This document shows positions 24,201-33,902 of a stretch of 46,067 nucleotides of DNA, one piece after another (position 1 is the stretch's first letter; each line of letters begins with the position of its first letter). This DNA is from Pelargonium nanum. Lineage: Eukaryota > Streptophyta > Magnoliopsida > Geraniales > Geraniaceae. The stretch spans positions 1 through 46,067 of the forward strand of contig JAYMTF010000202.1 in NCBI GenBank assembly GCA_036897485.1, written 5' to 3'. A program made the position numbers and the translations under genes. The notes beneath the pieces were generated by a model. The model ran no database searches. It worked only from the letters and a program-made list of their open reading frames with translations, and was not told where the DNA came from.

Positions 24201-27200
24201 AACTAGTCAAGTAGACTGTATCCTGACAATGAGAGATGATAGAAGAAGCGTAAAGGATTATAAAGTGATTCTGGGTTAGTATTAGCAACATTACAAAGGA
24301 TAGTGGCCTTAGATTTTCGACTTGTTAGAAAATGAATATGATAATCAATTATAACTAATATAGATTCTCAATTATATTAATATTCACAATATCCTCTATT
24401 GTTATCTCTTTAGTTATTCAGTTTCCTTTTTTATCATTGATGGTTTAACTACCAAGACTATAAATAGGCTCTCCTATGTACTCATATTAAGATCAATATT
24501 ATAATTTCTCTTATATTTCTACATGATATCAAAGCCTATTGATCATCTATATTGATAGTCTCTCGAAGTTTTCATTATTCCGGCGACTACCTTAGGTTGC
24601 TTGTCCGACCAACTTTTCTCTTCATGATTTCATGAAAGTTTTCTATTTTTTTCTTTATTGGTTTTGCTGCTCTTCTTACTTCTCGTAAGCAATTTAACCC
24701 TTAAGAAAATAGACCCAACGATCTCTCTCGGTGCTCTCCTTTGACGATCTCTCATGACATGCTCCTCGGTGCTTTCCTCTGGCAAAGCTCAAATTACCCT
24801 CTTTGTGGTGTTTGAATAACGTTCTGGTGACACCAGTGTGGTCTCTTTCCTCTAGTTGGCACAACTCAAGTGTCTCCACTTGCCATTCTCCACAATATGG
24901 TGCACAATGATCTCTGGTTACATGGTCAACCTCTCAATTTTCTTCTCCATTCTCAAGGTTATCACCTAGTGTTAGAGAATAAATTTAATAGATTTTTTTT
25001 TTGAAAGTTAGTTATAACTAATATGGATTTTCAATTACATTAATGTCCACAATCTCCTTTATTTCCTTTATTGTAATCTCCTTGGTTATTCACTTTCCAT
25101 TTTAGTTTTCATTGATGGATTGGCTATCAAGCCCTATAAGTAGGCTCTCTAATGTACTCATATTAAGATCAATGTTATAATTTCTCTCTTATATTTCAAC
25201 ATTCTCTAAGAAGGTTCATTAGAAACATAAAACTGTTAGTGAACTAGGATTAGATGGTGAAACTTGTAGTAGAAAAATCAAATATATTTAGGCGGGAGGA
25301 TAATGAGGGAAATTAGATGGGATGTAGTTGAGGGCCCTAGTGTCATGTGGGGATAAATGACAACTTGCATTAGGAAAGTAGCGAAAGAAGCTCTTGGAGA
25401 ATCTAAATGGTGTGGCCCTAGAGATAAGAAAACTTGGTGGTGGAATGAGGAGGTGCTAAATGCTACTCGGAAAATGAGAGTTGTGTAATGGGAGTCTATA
25501 CAAGAATAGGATTGAAAGCACTTATGAAGAATATAAAACAACTGGGAAACGAGTTTAGAAAGTAGTCGGGAAAGTTAGGTTTAAAGCATATAATTAGTTA
25601 TATAAGAAGTTAAATACAAAAAAGGGAGAAAAAGGTGTATAAAATTGCAAAGATTAGTAAAAGAAAGTGTAAAGATATAAATGGTGTTAAATGCATAAAT
25701 AAGTGCAGGGTGGTTGAAGTGAAGGGCTTAGGGAGTTCTTTGTGATAAAAGAATACCTCTGAAATTGAAAGGAATATTCTGTTGGGTAGCTATACAGCCG
25801 TTTATGTTACATGATATCGAATGTTGGGTTCCAAAGAGGCTGGAAAATCGTTGTGGGTGGTTTGGACATGTAGAGTGTAGGGAGAGTAGTGGTCCCATGA
25901 GGAAATGTGAGAATTCAAATAGGAGTATTGAACCTCGGTAAACCAGATCTGATACCACCTGTGGGTGCTATTGGGCCTTCTCACCCCCAAAAGGTAGGTC
26001 AAATGGTGAGACTACCCCCCACACTTCTAAATCAAGCACCAATCTCTTCCACAACCCAACAATCATGTAGCCTATTATTGGAATCTTACAAGGAGACATC
26101 AAAAAGGGTAGTGGTAGGAGTAGACCTAAGTTAACATGGTATGAACTAATGAGGAAATGCCTAATAACAAAAGAGATAGCATTGGATATAATAGAGTGGA
26201 GGAAGAGAATACGAGCATAGAATCTCAAAAAGCTATGTTAAAAGATTCATGTATTTGGGAAATGACTTGCAGTCGTTTTTGTTGTTGTATGGATACTGGG
26301 TAGTTTACCCAAAATAAGTACACGATTGTTTTAACAAACTTAATAAAACAACGGTTCTGAAAGAAAAAAACACCAAATAGATGAAGCACTAAATTATGTA
26401 AACACCAAACACCTATTTATTCAGTCTGGAATAATGTTATTTTGCGGTTCTCATTCTGTCTCTTCTGCTCGTCTTCTTTCCCATTCTCCAACATATCTCT
26501 ATGTTAAATCAGAAATCTATGCTTGTGTTTCATCTTCTCATTCTAATTTAAATGTTTGTTTAGGTCTTAATTTTTTTATATGTGGTGTTTATTACTAATA
26601 ATGATTTAGTTAGACTTTTTAGCTTACATATTAATAATTTTAAATATATATTTAATTAATAATTTTGTATTAGTACCATCTATGTAGTCGTACCTAGGAT
26701 TTTATAAAATTAGTCGTATTGTTGTGCCAGATACTCATTCCCCTACCCATGCTTCATAGGTTGTTCATTATCTTACAGTCAGTGCGTTGAATATAGAGAT
26801 GGCATCTGGAATGATGCTATTTAACTCAATTTGTGGGATATCTCATTATTATTATACTTTCAACTTAAATTTTGAACCTGGGTTTGAGTTACTAATTAGT
26901 TAGCGTAGATATTATGATATTTGAATCTGTGAGGTGAAGTGGATACAAACAGATAGTACTCGAGAATGCATTAGATTATCTCTGCTGACAGCTCATACCT
27001 GCGATGTATCTTATGTTTTACACATTCATGCAGTGGTTTGGAATCCCTGGGATAAGAAAGCAAAAGCCATTGTCGATTTAGGAGACGAGGACTACAAGCA
27101 TATGCTTTGTGTGGAGGCTGCTGCAATTGAAAGACCTATCACGTTGAAGCCTGGTGAAGAGTGGAAAGGGAGGCAGGAACTTTCTGCTGTCCCATCTAGT

Positions 27201-27248
27201 TACTGTAGTGGGCAACTTGATCCTCAGAAAGTGCTGCAGTGCACCTGA
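18226..27248 (+). CDS. Putative glucose-6-phosphate 1-epimerase (aldose-1-epimerase-like)
   Basis: Exons: 18226-18318, 20198-20272, 20602-20658, 20736-20896, 21028-21168, 23569-23671, 23748-23847, 27034-27248. They total 945 nt (314 aa) in one frame. The enzyme (EC 5.1.3.15) interconverts alpha- and beta-glucose 6-phosphate, probably in the cytosol. The galactose-mutarotase-like fold is recognisable: VYLYGAQVTSWKNDHGEELL near residue 32, KAIRGGIPICFPQF at ~63-76, catalytic-type His in FAYHTYFSVSD (~167), and the acidic partner in MLCVEAAAIERP (Glu ~271). I chose MAAEF at 18226 because its context (GCCATGGCC) is good. The upstream in-frame ATG at 18142 would add 28 residues with a hydrophobic run and sits almost at the predicted cap site. 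The introns are very large (1879, 2400 and 3186 bp) because of retroelements. The coding sequence shows no damage. Confidence 0.93.
21786..22754 (-). mobile_element. Small non-autonomous LTR retroelement in epimerase intron 5
   Basis: Direct repeats 21786-21938 and 22615-22754 (about 140-153 bp) share long blocks such as TTATTGATGTGAATGAATT and GAATTAAACTAAACTTTT. They flank about 680 bp without coding capacity. Immediately beside the 22615 repeat, the minus strand reads TGGTATCAGA (22614-22605), a Met-tRNA primer-binding site. The element therefore runs on the minus strand. LTRs begin TGA and end CA. It lies directly against the next element at 22762. Confidence 0.75.
22762..23205 (+). mobile_element. 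TRIM-like miniature LTR retroelement, copy 2 (degenerate)
   Basis: This is homologous to the element at 12250-12858 but in the opposite orientation. The left LTR (about 22762-22905) shares GAAGTGGTGAC, AAATATAAGATAAA and TTTTAGTAGTGGAA. A truncated right LTR lies at about 23090-23205. The interior shares the GTAGTGGCC...TGTAGAAG segment and GATTGTGCACATGTCGA-like sequence. The primer-binding site is eroded. Ends are approximate. It is evidence for a TRIM family with more than one copy in this window. Confidence 0.68.
24323..25201 (+). mobile_element. Small non-autonomous LTR retroelement in epimerase intron 7
   Basis: Direct repeats at 24323-24523 and 24970-25201 begin TGTTAGA and end TTCTACA/TTCAACA. 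They share TTAGTTATAACTAATAT-like and TACTCATATTAAGATCAAT sequence. Right after the first LTR, TGATATCAAAGCC is a two-mismatch form of the Met-tRNA primer-binding site. The 446-bp interior has no coding capacity. The LTRs carry a plausible promoter (ACTATAAATAGGCTC), the kind of TATA box found in short plant LTRs. No matching target duplication was seen. Confidence 0.75.
25296..26330 (+). mobile_element. Degenerate, internally deleted LINE in epimerase intron 7
   Basis: The 5' part encodes RKVAKEALGESKWCGPRDKK followed by TWWWNEEV, then with frame slips KLNTKKGEKGVYKIAK. These are the linker between endonuclease and reverse transcriptase in a widespread plant LINE lineage. The 3' part (near 26115-26220) encodes RPKLTWYELMRKCL and IIEWRKRIRA, matching the C-terminal tail of the same proteins. 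The reverse-transcriptase core between them is missing, and stops and frameshifts are frequent. A separate piece at about 25945-26105 interrupts it, possibly an LTR fragment beginning beside TGGTATCAGATC on the minus strand. Confidence 0.72.
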
Positions 27249-28100
27249 GTGATCCACCATACTGGTCTATATCCTGTACAGGTACTTAAATGACCACATC
27301 TCTAACTTTCTTGTTTATGCATATAAATTTTTGGAACATTTTCTGATTAGTTCTGTGATGCTGTCTTCATGTTGTTCCATTAGTACAGAACTCTTCTCCA
27401 TACCAATGTGCTTTCTTAATATCTTTTAATATCCACGTATTATTTGCTTAAGAAAGAACAAGGATTGATCATATGATGTGCATTATGGAGCACTTGAATA
27501 TTGTTCTTATCATTCTTTCAGTAATTAATACAAGTCAGTTACTAGAGGTAAAAGGAAATAATTTGGTTTCTATTACCAAAACCTTGAAAATCTGATGAAC
27601 TCAATGACTGACATCTCCCATCTACAAAGTGGACAGTCTCTTTATTGGTTGAACTTGACCACGACGAATTGTGGATGGTGTGAACATGTGCATCTTGTCT
27701 CTGTTGAGCGTGTTGTGCATCATGCAGGGACGCCCCGTTTACGCAGTGATGAAGTGCCTGATTTGAATAATTTTGCTTCTTGTGTCATGTTCAGTTCATT
27801 TGCACATATTTTCTTTCCTTGTTTGTTAATTAATAATCTTATTTAATGCTGTTGCTGGTGCAGGTATTCATTTCAATATGTGGATCAATTACCATTTGGC
27901 CAGCAATATTTTTTTTACTTTTTGAAAATTCCCAAACTTGGGTGGGAAGATGCAGGATATTCTCAAGTAGCTACAAAATATGTCAAATAATGTTATGCAG
28001 ACTGTTTTGTAAGCTTGCCTCCAGTCCAGTGTGGGTAAGTGACTCACTGAATTTTCTTTTGTAAGTGTAGGATTTTCATAATGTTTTAGGGTGACCTCCC
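27249..28100 (+). other. 3' region of the epimerase gene, possible spliced 3' UTR
   Basis: After the stop at 27248, the sequence TGTACAG|GTACTT (about 27281) could be a splice donor and GGTGCAG|GTATTC (about 27864) an acceptor, suggesting an intron in the 3' UTR. I see no canonical AATAAA and cannot place the transcript end. The open frames at 27595-27846 and 27846-28064 have no recognisable protein content. Confidence 0.3.
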
Positions 28101-30085
28101 CAAAGTAAGAGAGTGCCCGGTCGAACAAAACTGCAAAATATATAATCAATTTATGCATTGAACTTATTACCAAAGTTATTGAAAGATTTGATAGTCATCC
28201 TATGTTTCTGTTTAATTGTTTTGATTTTTGTTTCTTTATATGATACATGATGATATAATGGGTTTATATTGATGATTGGTATTATGTGGTGGTCATTAGG
28301 AATTTAGTAAATACTGGGGTTACATGCCTTTCATGAGTCGAGGGAAGAATATTGTGCTAAAATTGACTGTCAAAATAAGAGGATTACATTTGACTATTTA
28401 AGGATAGCTAAATGTTCTGAACAATTTTTTTTATGTAATTAAGTGTTTGGATTACTCCCCTAAAAAAGTGTTTGGATTACATTTTTGATGAAAATGAGAA
28501 TGAAATTCATTATGTTTGTCTGTATTGTCATTTCATTCTCATGTAATATTGTTTGAATCAATGAAAAAAAATTGATATAAAATAAGATTGAAAAGTAATT
28601 GAAAAATTACTTGTCATTTAATATTGATATATGGAGCGGGGGGACTAACAGGAAGGTGAGCCTAAGAATTTTCTTTTTCGAGGACCCGAATTATTCGTCA
28701 CATTAAGGAGCTCCAAGAAAAAGAACGGCCCAAATAAGAATCGAATCGGGCTTTATATGAAGCTAGAAGGGTTGAAAACCCTTTAAAATATCTAGAAAAT
28801 GGAGTCCCTTACTGCTTTCCTCACAAGCGGCCATCGTGCTGAGTCTTTCGATCCGGCCTCGTAAGTGGCCAATTGCACCATCTCTGTCCGCATCAAATCA
28901 AGCCCTTGAGGGCTCAACGACCTGACGAGTGGACTCGGCCCCCAGGTTGGATGGGCTCAATTTAATTCGGCTCAACTATTGGATCATAGCCAATTACCTC
29001 ATCGTCCAATGAGTGCATGCCACATACAAGGTAGAACATTTGCCACCTCGCTGTGACACATTGTATCTATGCCTGAAAACCTCCATCCAAGTTCCTAAGG
29101 GCACCCAACGACTCAACATGAGTCACGTGTGATATCATCCCCAACTCACCTCTTCTTCAAGCCCACCAAGACGTAGAGCTTACCATTTAAATTTGAATTT
29201 GCGTGCATCTAAAATTGAATTTAACTTCAAACCGATCTGATCCAATCAATTTTCAAATCGGATTGGATTTTTCATGCAAAACACTGAACTGGATAAATCT
29301 TTTCATTTACACAAAAATATTTGAATATGGTCCGATTCGTTCCAATCCGAATTCTTTTAAGATGAGATTCAGTTTACTCCTTATCAATTTGTATTCGAAC
29401 AATTTCACAATGAAACAATCAAATGTGTGCCTTTCTATATGTGATCCCCACGTTAGCCACCGCAACTTGCAAATGAGCCTAATACTCCTCACGTACCCTC
29501 CAAATTTCATAAACCTCTGCATAATCTTTCAAGTTTCGTTACGCATGGACCTCCGAACTCCGTGAACTTTCGTGTGCCCCTTTCGGCACCTCATGAACCT
29601 TCTCATGAGACCTCAATTTTACCTATCATGGGCCCCTCTGCACCACCTTTCTCTAGATCATAGGTGTCGGACCACAAAGGTCTCTGAATGTCGAGTAATC
29701 CGGGATCCCAAAATCATTCTAAGAAAGGAACGTAACCTTTTAGAGAGTGTGGTACAAAGCCCAATGGGTAAAGTAGCCGACCATGTATTGTTTAGGATCA
29801 TCAATTGTTCCTTCCTCACCCCCTACATGTTTTATCTGCTAATCAATCATTTAGGAACTTAACATAATATTAGATCCTGTTTAAGAATAAATCATGTACA
29901 ATCAGTGACAAACTTCTTGTCCATCTATATCTAAATAAATCAAACAAATGTGACATTGTTGGATTCCATAGAAATTTATAACAATGATTCTAATAATTGT
30001 CATATTTGAATTAATAATTGAACCAAACAAATGTGATGTAAAATTGATGGTATCAAACAAATTGTAGCTGAAAACAGAAATGAAA
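28100..30085. other. Intergenic, unclassified repeat-like sequence
   Basis: The stretch 28640-29870 has higher GC and low-complexity open frames, including one at 29203-29565 driven by repeated GATCTGATCC/CCAATCCGAATT-type words. I cannot assign it to a known family. It does not look like a functional gene. Confidence 0.4.
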
Positions 30086-30548
30086 CTAAAATCCAGAAGC
30101 ACCACCCCTAAGAGCAAGAACAAGGTGAAGCACAGAGCCTCCTTCAATATGATAGTCCTTGGCCGTCTTGTCGTCGGCCATCTTCCTCCCCGCCGTAGAT
30201 GAGCCTCTGCTGCACCGGCGGTATCCCTTCCTTCTCCTCCACCCTCTCCTTTATCCGATCCACTGTGTCCGTCGGCTCTATGTCGATCTCTATCTCTTTT
30301 CCCGTCAATGTCTTCACCTTTATCATTGTCCCTCCTCGAAGTCCAAACACCATCTCTTCCACCGTCGAGTACTCTCTCGAAACTCCATAATCGCCCAGCC
30401 TCAGGCCGCCGTCGCTCAATTCTTTGCCGCAGAAAATCAGGCGATGCTCGGAGTTCTGAATCTTTGCCCTGAAATTGTCGACGGTGTCGCTGGTCTCGGC
30501 GTCCACGGCGATTGTGTATCCTGCTAGGGTTTTCACAAGAATCTGCAT
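30086..30548 (-). pseudogene. Ubiquitin-RUB (NEDD8-like) fusion, eroded and frameshifted
   Basis: From the ATG at 30548 the frame encodes a diverged ubiquitin ([20 protein letters not shown] ... FGLRGG, 73 residues) joined to a well-conserved RUB/NEDD8 unit ([20 protein letters not shown] ... [11 protein letters not shown]). Plant RUB1/RUB2 are made as such ubiquitin fusions and are then cleaved and attached to cullins. The ubiquitin part has lost about six residues of the GIPPDQQ loop and Lys11, Lys27, Lys33 and Lys63 equivalents. Near 30180-30195 an apparent one-base insertion shifts the RUB frame, giving an early stop at 30144. The original frame ([17 protein letters not shown], then [10 protein letters not shown]) resumes and ends at 30086. 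There is no intron. It is probably a dead or decaying copy. A sequencing error at the shift is the alternative. Confidence 0.8.
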
Positions 30549-30624
30549 GTTTAATTGGGAATAGCAAAGCAAAGCAATCGATGGAGAGTGGTGATTGAAG
30601 GATTGTTAGGGTTTTAGAGAGTTG

Positions 30625-30650
30625 TATATATATATATATATATATATATA
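30625..30650. repeat. (TA)n microsatellite
   Basis: About 13 uninterrupted TA units, roughly 80 bp upstream of the Ub-RUB start codon on its strand, where a TATA element might be expected. Confidence 0.9.
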
Positions 30651-31169
30651 GGGGTTTTTGTGTGGTGTGCAAGCCAAGGTAGGATTTGTTTTCCCTTTTC
30701 TACTTGTATTTTGAATTTTGAGAGGCACTCACTTTAGGTTTAGTTTTTATACTTTTTAATAACTGACCTAACAAATTGAATGTGTGAGAATTATTTCTCA
30801 ACTCTGAACCTAGGTAAATTTATATACAAAGGTGAAATTGTTATCTGTTTTATATTTTTAATATAAACAAATCAAATCAAATACTTATATTACATGCATT
30901 TCATAAAAACACAATCATTCAGCTCTCATCATCACATGGTCGACCTCACCCGATCAATTTTTTAATCAAACAAATTTCTTAGATTGAGTCATTAATATAG
31001 TGAATAAGTAGTTATATATTGTATATAAATATTGTTTTAGTTATGGATGTATATGTTTTCAACCGGTCAACTCATGAAACACACTACATTGTTGTTGTTT
31101 GTATAAGTGTTCAAATTTGAATATAAATGTCATTGTTCAACGTCCAACTCCAAATTAAAAGTCAAGGTA

Positions 31170-31620
31170 CGTCAATTTTCATGCTTCGGATATGTGACAT
31201 GCGCGAGCAGTACACCAAATAACGGAGACCTTGTATGCGAGGACACCACCTCATGCATGAGAGTAAAATCTCGACTGGAAATCACAATACTCTAGAGAAA
31301 GAGAGAGAGTAATAAATGGGAGAATGAAGATCCTCCCCTCTTAACAAGAGCAAGATATTTATACTAACTTCCAATTATCTTTGTCACGTGTCGATGCGTG
31401 ATTGGTTGTTGACAAGGTGTGATCCACCTTGGAGGCCTCTTCCTACTTGTATCCCAAGCATGTTGCTTGTGAGAGCCAGGTGAGTTCGAGTGTCTCCACA
31501 GATTCCTCGTGTGTCAGTGAGAGTTCTAAAATCCCTAAAAGTTTATATTGGTCGGGGTATAGCGTCCTTGGGACCCCAAGAGTTCCGATCGATCACAAAC
31601 AATGTTCTGAATATTAATGA
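31170..31620 (-). mobile_element. LTR-like fragment, family shared with 42545-42800
   Basis: Read on the minus strand, 31410-31170 matches 42545-42800 on the plus strand. Shared blocks include CAACCAATCACGC, TCGACAC(G/A)TGACAAA, AGTATAAATAT, AGTATTGT(G/A)ATTTCC and GAGGTGGTGT. The AGTATAAATAT block is a probable LTR promoter. The part up to 31620 has similar composition but weaker similarity. No coding region or partner LTR was found nearby, so it is probably a solo or truncated LTR. Confidence 0.6.
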
Positions 31621-31762
31621 GCCTGCGAGTTTGCCTTAGAAGAGGGATTGGACTCTCATGTATGATTTCCAAGTGTCATGGCCTCCCCTAGACCTTTGGA
31701 CGAGCCTCATATGCGAGAAAATAGAAAGGACATTCTCGAGATCCGAAACAACATCTCTCGTT

Positions 31763-31822
31763 GCGCTGAGATTGACTGTACTCGGTTGATGTGCGCCGAG
31801 ATTGACTGTACTCGGTTGATGT
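31763..31822. repeat. 30-bp tandem duplication
   Basis: Two adjacent 30-bp units (31763-31792 and 31793-31822) differ at one base. In one frame each unit reads AEIDCTRLM plus one residue, but no gene is recognisable around it. Confidence 0.85.
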
Positions 31823-32281
31823 TCACCATCATGGCTTGGACTTTTGATGCGCGCGACTAATTTCGTTGTGATGAGACCATTGGCCATATCTTGTGCAAAG
31901 GACTATACACAAATTTAAATTATAAAAAGAATGAGAATAAAAATTAGTGAAATGTATCAAGATGAGAATCACCAACTTTCTTAACATGTTGTTATATACA
32001 TTTTGTTTTGTGTGTGCAGAGATAAGAAACAAGGTTATTCAACAAGGGCTAGTGTTTGTTATTTTTGAGATCTTTCCTGAGAATCTGATATTGAACTTCA
32101 CGTTTTGAATCAAGCTTAAATGTAATAGTATACATTCCCAACAACAACAGAGTTTTATGCCTTTGAGCAAGATGTGAAAATACAAGGAAAGACCAGCTCC
32201 ATGTGTCTCTTAGCAGCTTAGTTCAAACATGTAGTTTATCAATATACATATAATCATTCTGGGTATTCAAAACTTGTGTCA

Positions 32282-33880
32282 CTAGTAGTCGTCATCATCC
32301 TCTTCGTTTCTTGATCTGGTGAATCTCCGGACAACAGCAGCGGCGGCACCAAGAAACAAAAACAGAGCTATGCTATCAAATCCACCTCCTATGCCAACAG
32401 CAACACTGGGACCAGGTGCAAAGAAGGAAAATGGCGACCAACCCCATCCCCATCCCCCAAAGAATGGTGAACCATAGCCATATCCGTATCCACCCAAGGG
32501 TGGGGCTACTGGTGGATTGATATAAATATTGGTCCTGTCCAAGTGAACATCATCATATATATCAGTAATGCAAAAACTCGCAAATGGTTTCCATAACAGC
32601 AAATAGTATCAAGGACATTATCAAACTATGTCATTAAGAGGATTAAAACTCAAAATGGTCCATCTACTTTAAAATGAACCAATTTAGTCGCCGTACTATC
32701 TTAAAGTGAACCGAAGTATGTCATTCCATCAGTTGACCATTAATTGACCTTTAAGTGTGGCTTAAAGGTCAACTAATGGTCAACTGACGGAATGAACAAC
32801 TTCAGTTCACTTTGAGATAGTATGAGGAATAAATTGGTTAATTTTAAAGTAGATGGACCATTTTGGTTCACCAATGATAGTATATGTACTCAATTGGGCT
32901 TGAATCCCACGTCTAACAAATACTCCCTCCGTTCTAAAATAAGTTTCCTATTTGAGTTGATAATTTTTGTCCCAAAATGAGTATCTTATTTCTTTATTTA
33001 AAAAGTTAGTTACGCATGAATATAAACGTCCCAATAACAAGTTAGTTAGTATAATGAAAGAGTAAATACACATCACTGACTAGTTTCTCCTCGACACTTA
33101 TTTTGAGACTGAGGGGATATAAACAATATGGATACATATGGTAATTGATTTCTAAGCCTTCCTCCCCTTTCTCTAGCACACAAACCACTACCAAAGTAGG
33201 TGTCAACAAGAGCAATCAATAGTTATATGTAGGCTCATAAAACCAGTACTAAATTCTTTCATTTCAACTGCCTTAACCACCATGTCATTACACAAATAGA
33301 CCTTAATCAAATGATGGAAACCAATCATTATAGTTCTCATCATCAATATTCAATAATAATACTAAAATTGTAGCAAAATAAGGAAATAGAAATACCTAGA
33401 ATTGTTATTGACTCTGGGTCTGGGAGAGGAATTAGGGCGAGGAGCAGATGACCGGAAGGCCTGGCCGCCGACTCGACCGCCGCTTTTGGCAGCCAAAGCA
33501 TCACCAACACCAACACCAACTGAACCCAGTGCCAAAACCCCAGCAGCCAGTGTCACTACTGCCAGTTTAGCCAATTGCTTCTCACTCATCTTCCTGCAAT
33601 TATTTCCACACAAATTATCTTAACAAATAAATATTAGCACAAACACCAAATTAGCAGGCACAAAAAGAAGGTGCATGATAGCAAACCTAGAAGTGGAACT
33701 AGGAACATCTTGTTGGCTACTACCAGTACCATCTGATGATGATTGGCATCTGCATCTGATGAACGTAGCAGAATTGGAGGAAACCCATTTTCTGGGTTTG
33801 TGGGTTGTTAGTGTGTGTGTGGTGGGTATGAGGAAGCTTTGTTGAGATGAGGCTATGGAAGCTATGGAAGCTATGGACAT
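32282..33880 (-). CDS. Plastid-targeted small membrane protein, Gly/aromatic-rich
   Basis: Exons: 33880-33687, 33593-33396 and 32534-32282 on the minus strand (645 nt, 214 aa). Residues 1-~53 form a Ser/Thr-rich chloroplast transit peptide. Residues ~72-101 form a hydrophobic segment ending in DALAAKSGGR, which resembles a thylakoid lumenal or inner-membrane signal. An SGGRVGGQAFRSS stretch follows, reminiscent of DUF1517/FLAP1-type proteins. The middle (~140-170) is rich in Gly, Tyr and Trp (GYGYGYGSPFFGGWGWGW). A C-terminal membrane segment (~184-203, IALFLFLGAAAAVV) is followed by RRFTRSRNEEDDDDY. I recognise the general architecture of an uncharacterised plastid protein, but no precise function. 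The DUF1517 link is a weak inference. Both intron junctions preserve frame and split an AGG codon. Intron 2 (33395-32535) contains two MITEs. Confidence 0.85.
32652..32864. mobile_element. Foldback (long inverted repeat) MITE in an intron
   Basis: Two arms of 104 bp (32652-32755 and 32761-32864) are near-perfect reverse complements around a 5-bp loop (TGTGG). Examples are AAAATGGTCCATCTACTTTA at the left tip and TAAAGTAGATGGACCATTTT at the right. The innermost arm reads AGTTGACCATTAATTGACC. It has no coding capacity. It lies in intron 2 of the plastid-protein gene and would form a stable hairpin in the pre-mRNA. Target duplication not identified. Confidence 0.88.
32923..33117. mobile_element. 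Stowaway MITE (Tc1/mariner-type)
   Basis: The left end CTCCCTCCGTTCTAAAATAA is the diagnostic Stowaway terminal repeat. The right end, read in reverse, is TCCCCTCAGTCTCAAAATAA. A TA dinucleotide flanks each end (32921-32922 and 33118-33119), as expected for the TA target duplication. About 195 bp, AT-rich and non-coding. It sits in the same intron as the foldback element. Confidence 0.9.
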
Positions 33881-33902
33881 GATGATGATGATGATGATGA
33901 TG
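33881..33902. repeat. (ATG)n microsatellite beside a start codon
   Basis: About seven GAT/ATG units immediately upstream of the minus-strand start codon at 33880. On the transcribed strand they read CATCATCAT and so do not add upstream start codons in frame. Confidence 0.8.

Noticed and set aside
27595..28064. Two consecutive plus-strand open frames after the epimerase stop
   Set aside because: No homology I recognise; better explained as 3' UTR or intron sequence of the epimerase gene.
29203..29565. 120-residue plus-strand open frame
   Set aside because: Composition comes from repeated GATCTGATCC- and CCAATCCG-like words; no recognisable domain.
30159..30527. Plus-strand open frame across the ubiquitin-like locus
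   Set aside because: It is the antisense of the Ub-RUB sequence; the minus strand gives the recognisable protein.
29902..30672. 256-residue minus-strand open frame
   Set aside because: It is a shifted frame over the Ub-RUB pseudogene and its flanks, with low-complexity Arg/Gly content and no family match.
32923..33117. Exon of the plastid-protein gene
   Set aside because: Frame joins cleanly from 33396 to 32534; this stretch is a Stowaway MITE with TA duplications.
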